From Lineus longissimus (Eukaryota > Nemertea > Pilidiophora > Heteronemertea > Lineidae), in contig NC_088323.1 of the NCBI RefSeq assembly GCF_910592395.1, forward strand, positions 6,386,001 to 6,450,000: a DNA stretch of 64,000 bases. The letters are read 5' to 3'. This document shows, in pieces, positions 58,763 to 64,000 of the stretch (position 1 is its first letter; each line of letters starts with the position of its first letter). The notes beneath the pieces are model-generated. The model saw nothing but the letters and a program-made list of their open reading frames with translations, was not told the origin of the DNA and ran no database searches. The translations under genes and the position numbers were made by a program.

Positions 58763-60947
58763 GCAGGCCGTCTTTATCAAGACAAAATACCAAACATTGC
58801 AAAAGTTTATGTCACGGCCACTTGGGCAAAGTTCTAGGGTTTATTATCGGAATGATATCAGGAGTGCCGCCAGAGGTCAACAAGTAGGTTGTCTATCAAG
58901 AGAAAATACCAAACATGGAGTAATAACGTCATCGTTACGACTGAATTTTAAATAATTTGGTAAACAGTTCAAATCATCCATGTTCATTTGAATTTGTGAC
59001 AAAGAATTGGATAAGTTTGAATAATGATTGGAGACTGCCACTGCATAGTGCTGGAAATCATCCGAGACTTTTTGAATATCAGGCCATGATATATTACGCA
59101 ATTGTTACACAACATTCCACATACTTATGTGACGTGTACCAGTAAAAAGAAAACAAACCCATACGCCCATGGGGTCAATAATATGTTGAGCTTCATTATG
59201 ACAAAGTAATTTTTAAATATAAGGCTTTTGACTGAAGATCATTACAACTTGAACTGACCACAGACGTTGAAAACATGACAGAAGTTTATAATAAGAGACA
59301 CTACTCTCGTTTGCGAACTGGTCTCTTTTTCCCCAAATGGGGTGATTTCCAATGGAGCAAATTTTCAAACAAGTTGTGCCAGTGCACAAAAGCAGCTCCA
59401 CATTTCAGCAGCCCCCCCATATCAATTTACAAGTTCCACTCCAAAATAATCACCGTAAAAATAAAACTGGTAGCGTCGAAACCGTTCCTCACAAGTTAAA
59501 ACATACAATGTTTACATGAGTGAATCAATGTATTGCAAAATGAACTCATTTAACATGATTTAATCGACTACTACACTGTACATAACATGACTGGCCGCAA
59601 AAACTACACTGGCATTTTAATACCATTTCGACATCACACAACTAAACAAAGATATGCCATCTTTTTGAGCATTGTACTAAAAACCATATCCTAAAAAACT
59701 TTTTCTACACTGTACATCAAATTTCATTAAGTGCTGTTGGCTATTCATGACAGAACAGTACAGTAAGGGTAACGTGACACTGTGCATTACAGTACTGCAA
59801 GGGTAATGTAACCATGTCCATTACAGTACAGAAAGGATAATGTAATGCTGTCCATTACAGAATTGACAACTGTCAAGTACTGTACTGTAAAGTACTGTAC
59901 TGTCAGGAATAGCAAACAACTGTGGTATTATACAAATACTTTTGCACATTTTGTGCTTTTACATTCTCCAGGTTTTCGACACCTCTTTTTCCAACATGAT
60001 TACCAAAACATTCTCATCTAATGCCCACAAATCACTTGAATTAACATGTCGCATCAACCCAATTTGTCGCTTTCACATTTTCTACAAAATAAAATAATGG
60101 CAGTTTTTTTGTTACAGTAAAATTTAGACTTCACCAAGCGAAAAATCTTCTCCCCTTTTGACAAGTACCCATACCGCTGGCACCAGAATGAAATGTACAG
60201 AGATGACACAGACAGCATATTCCTGGTTCCCATAGGAAATTGACAGGTTCAATGTGATTTTTCAACACTCATTGTCTCAGGCAGATTGATATAACAAGAG
60301 TACACAGTACCCTCTTTTTTATTTTACAAAAATGGTATTTACATCGGAATTTACAAGACAAAGCTGTAGTTGAATGGCAGAAAAAGGCTAAAAGATGCAG
60401 CAAAAAATGTCCACGTTGCCTTTTCTGAGAAAACCAAAAACCTCTTAGAATCTGCTAAGTATCCTTGAATCACATTGGACTAGAGTTAAGTTTGGTTTAA
60501 TGATTCAACAGTGTCGCAACTCCGCTTGCAAGAAACTCACTTTTGGCACCAGATCTCACAACAGCACCCGAGAGAATCACTTCTCCAACTGACCGAGAAT
60601 CTTATCCTAATCTTGTTTATTCAAGGCAGGCTTCCCACCTTACAGAGCAGCCTGCACTGACAGTGCCGGCAAGTTGGAAGGCCTGTCTAATTTTCAGAAA
60701 GCTGGGGAGCCGATTCCTCGGGGTTAACATAGATTCATCTCCTGAGATCTGTTCAGTTCAGCTCCTCAATTCGTCTAGCAGACGCTCAATGACTTCTCAG
60801 TTTCACTCAAGATTCTCCTCCAGTTGTCGTTCTACGACATTGCAAGCCAATGAGGTCAGTTCGTTAGTCTTTTAAAGACAGCAGTTGATGACCAGGTATA
60901 AGCGCAAGGAACAATAGACTCTTAAATGAGTAGATAGGAGGTGCCAC
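58763..60947. other. Intergenic; probable INSIG 3' UTR at right
   Basis: AT-rich sequence without protein-like frames. Minus-strand AATAAA candidates occur near 60616 and 60318. INSIG mRNAs often have long 3' UTRs, so much of the right half may be transcribed. A short tandem repeat at 59758-59868 is listed separately. Confidence 0.4.
59758..59868 (+). repeat. ~43-bp tandem repeat, ~2.5 copies
   Basis: 'attacagtactgcaagggtaatgtaaccatgtcc' recurs with changes as 'attacagtacagaaaggataatgtaatgctgtcc', preceded by a first diverged unit. It is followed by CAAGTACTGTACTGTAAAG palindromic runs up to ~59900. Confidence 0.75.
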
Positions 60948-63068
60948 TCAGTCAGTGTGCTCCTTACTTGCGTCATCCATGGAGTCATACTAGAAGAAAA
61001 ACAAAGAAAACCGTTAGAATTTATTAGAATTTACTCTCCACGGGAGAAAATATTTTTTGAATGAATAGTTGATTGATCCTTTTGCGGTGACACAATTGAC
61101 ATAGACATGTCAATTGTAGGAATGAGTGAGTGAGTAGTTGATCTTGCCTCAAAACCTTTTTAAGTGGGCCTGGTGTAAGAGACAACAAACATTCCTCTAT
61201 CAAATGCTTCAGTTATTCTTATATAGGTGAAGGGTATAAGTGAAGTTTGAGTTTGTTTGAATTCAAAGGCAATGTGGCGATTGTTCCAGTCTTTTCAAAG
61301 ACGGCGAAAGACTTACCACTGCCAACTGTCGTCCAATATTGCCCATGGTTACACCACCGGAGAAGAATATACAGGGCAGCCATGATCGAACGTACAGGAA
61401 ATCTGGCTCTGTATATCTGTAAAATCAAGGGATGTATGCATGTAAGGGACATGGACACTAATTTTTACCCGGTTATTTGCTTACTCGAAGGATTGGAACA
61501 GGAAGGACAGAATTTACCAACAATTTATTCCCATTTCACAAAAAATAACACTGTATGTAGAACAAGCCTCAGGATAGGAGACTTTGACAGATTTTCGCTT
61601 TGAATGGTTTATTCTTGATATTATTTTACTCACCTGTAAACTCCATTATAAACTAATAGTTGTGTGACGAATGTAGCAAGAACGGCGATGCCTACACCGA
61701 GACCGAATCCACTCCTGGATCTATCAAAGAGCCACCACAACCCGATGGACATCGCAGCCAGGGACAGAGATAGCTGTAAGTTATTTGCAAAGGCGATTTT
61801 CTGTAGAAACGGTTAAGGCAAATACAATTGTATAAAATCTAACGATGATGATACCCCATGTACTAGTAATCCAAGCCTTATCAATTCAGGAAGGACAATA
61901 CTATATAATGCTATACAAGGTGGATGCATTGTCAATTGTCAAGAGACCAGGCCAAATCAAGCAACGTCAAACTTATTGCCCCACCAAACAGAGTAATACT
62001 ATGGCCACGGTCGCTGAGAAGGACTTTCACTTTCATTTCAAAAAGAATTCTAACAAGTTTTTCGAATCGAGGTCAAGAGAAATAGTTTTTGGTGCCAATA
62101 ATGTCATCAATGGCTGATCGGGTCAAAAGTTCGAGTCGATTCTCTTCAGGAATTGAGTCAATGTTGTGATAGTTAGTAAAAGGATACAGCACTAGCATGA
62201 TTGATTCCAACAAAGACGGCTACACATCTCATAACACTCGACCATTCTCTCTTGTAGTGATGCACCTCTCCTAATTTTTGGTCCAAACAGGGATAAAGCA
62301 GTCCTATAACGGCTGAAATCATAAAATGGAAAATTAACAATAATCTTTTTTCAAACGGTGCATACCTAGATCTGACTCCTGTTCAAACAACTTGGTTTGT
62401 ACCCTTTCCAGAAACACTTTTATATTCAAGTTTCTCTCACTTCTGAGTTCTGTACCCGGTAGTCACTTTGCCCAGATGTTGCCCTCTTAGTAGTCCCAGC
62501 TGGTTGGTATGAGATGGACCAAATTGATACAGACTTAATCATTCCATGCAGAAATACAGACTGTAGTCTAAACACTCATAGACAGGTCACACATCTTTCA
62601 GACTTTCCACCACCGACTTGACTTCTGACTTTGAGGTAGAATTACATTTAGTGTTCAATAATTGACTGACAAACCTCTTTTGATTGATGAAACTTCTTCT
62701 ATCAAAGGAAATGATACTACTTGAACTAGTAATAGTATTAGGTAGACGATAGAAAAAGTGCCATTTTGAGTGTCGTTCTCAAAAGGTAACCATGCTCTTC
62801 CCCAATTTTTGCTAACAATAACATACATTCTGGCACCCAAGTTTTACTCACCAGCGGCAATGCCACAGCTCGGAGGCACCCACCAAGCAGATGAGAATAA
62901 ACTCAGCAACACCTCTGGAGGGAAGAGCGTCACGTTTCGTTGCACCTGGAGAAGATTAAGCACCAATGCGAAGAACACCCCCACGCTGAACAACAGCAGG
63001 AATCGCAGGAAGAAGTTACGTATCGACGTCATCAGGGAACTGGTAGGCGAGCACTCCGTAGCAGACAT
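60948..63068 (-). CDS. INSIG: Insulin-induced gene protein (INSIG), ER sterol sensor
   Basis: Five exons: 62852-63068, 62188-62312, 61634-61800, 61317-61416 and 60948-60989. All junctions are GT-AG and in frame, giving 216 aa (human INSIG2 is 225). Diagnostic blocks are [99 protein letters not shown] and [13 protein letters not shown]. Six hydrophobic segments are expected. INSIG binds oxysterols and holds SCAP-SREBP in the ER, and helps degrade HMG-CoA reductase. The aspartate of WWxFDRSRSG (Asp140 here), equivalent to the Asp205 reported as needed for SCAP binding in INSIG1, is present. The vertebrate KLDFANN reads KIAFANN. The N-terminus is short, like INSIG2. Confidence 0.97.
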
Positions 63069-64000
63069 CTTTTATTTAAGTTTTGGGCCCCGAACTATCG
63101 AGAATGATTCAGGAGAGACCTGTAAAGAGAAAGAGGGAGGAAGGAATTATTTTTTAGTAAAGTTTTAATACAACTCAAGTCAAAATATCAACAGGTTTTC
63201 TGCTGGGCTGGAAAAACACTCAATATGCCCTACGTACATGACTTTTTTTCCAAAGCATGTCCAACGTGAGAGCACCTACCAGTACCAGTGCCATATTGCA
63301 CGCACAGTCTTGAGCCAAGTTATATTTTTGAATTGAATGGACCCGTCCAGTCACTATACCAAAGGCAATAGATTAGAAATGCAAAATAACACTTTTATAA
63401 ACTACACAGCCAAACAGAAGATTCTTTAAATCCACAAGCCGAATCTGGTATGCAACACATCCATACAGGCTGTAACTATCATAACACTATGACTCTGTGC
63501 TCTGCTCAACCAATAGACAACAGCCATCTCCGTCTCGCAAAAATCAATATCGCCCATTTACATTATTCATAAAGGGGTGGATGTAAATTATGGAAGTTTG
63601 TTGAATTAGATGGTACAAATTCAATAGTGCTTTTAAAATCATTAACAGTTAACAGTTAAGAACAACACAGTCCTCTAACTGTGCATCATTGTCACAGCCA
63701 AAATTTGACCCCTACCCCTTGCCTAATAGTCACCTTTAACAGTACGCACACCAATTTGAACCCCTAGCCGTCCCCCTTTAACAGTAAGCATGGAGTCATG
63801 CGGTGGTGTGATGGGTGTAGCTGGCAGCTCAGTCAATAAGCGACATGAGGTTGTCATCAGGCCACTTTATTGATTGACAGGTGTTTCCCGTGCAAAATCT
63901 ATACAGAACATTGATTCAAGATACCGTATTATATCTTTCCAGACTTGCAATCTGAATAATTTTTTATCAAAAGTCTGTTAGGTCCAGGATGGCTGGAAAT
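63069..64000. other. INSIG upstream region; no further gene seen
   Basis: The first ~50 bp are likely INSIG 5' UTR. The remaining sequence has no protein-like ORF, RNA gene or repeat that I could recognise. No sterol-response-like TCACNCCAC motif was convincingly placed. Confidence 0.4.

Noticed and set aside
1-64000. tRNA genes
   Set aside because: No GGTTCGANTCC-type B box with a paired acceptor stem was found on either strand by reading; a tRNAscan-SE run would settle it.

Overview
This is a 64 kb piece of animal nuclear genome. The genes are split by GT-AG introns, have no operon layout, are AT-leaning, and encode conserved metazoan housekeeping proteins. Having INSIG, a fused CoA synthase and a dynamitin of ordinary animal length, amid abundant microsatellites and small DNA-transposon debris, suggests a marine invertebrate (ambulacrarian, cephalochordate or lophotrochozoan). 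The sequence alone does not let me name the species. || Seven protein-coding genes can be assembled exon by exon, with every exon junction checked for reading frame: TEX10 (minus, 12912-20590, 13 exons, 945 aa); TMEM19 (plus, 21253-24122, 6 exons, 334 aa); DCTN2/dynamitin (minus, 27467-31014, 10 exons, 403 aa); a 68-aa LYR-motif microprotein resembling the MIEF1 upstream-ORF protein (plus, 31445-31869, 2 exons); an ANKRD28/44/52-type PP6 regulatory subunit (minus, 38341-48472 plus a tentative micro-exon at 51619-51636); COASY (plus, 53157-56568, 8 exons, 521 aa); and INSIG (minus, 60948-63068, 5 exons, 216 aa). The genes serve unrelated tasks: ribosome biogenesis, a DUF92 membrane protein, dynein-dynactin transport, mitoribosome assembly, phosphatase scaffolding, CoA synthesis and sterol sensing. 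Three neighbouring pairs are head to head (TEX10/TMEM19, DCTN2/LYR, ANKRD/COASY), suggesting shared promoters. || Positions 1-12911 carry no recognisable gene. They hold degenerate duplications, a TTAA-flanked inverted-repeat element, a 1.1 kb segment present twice, and between those copies a CGT microsatellite with an array of ~302-bp units. Related units, in the opposite orientation, form the body of a ~1.13 kb dispersed element present as four near-identical copies (15536-16655, 33265-34397, 37055-38226, 57621-58762). That element ends in an (ACG)n tract and a perfect hairpin, and each copy carries three clusters of nuclear-receptor-type half-sites (DR3, ER8 and ERR/NR5A-like). Other repeats are a 69-bp satellite (25121-26290), a 116-bp array within 35 bp of an ANKRD exon, pogo-like MITEs and a fold-back element. 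|| The observations I rate most worth checking are the stand-alone gene for a protein known in vertebrates only as an upstream ORF product, and the repeat family that scatters composite nuclear-receptor motifs. All function calls come from reading the translated sequence against remembered families; no search was run.
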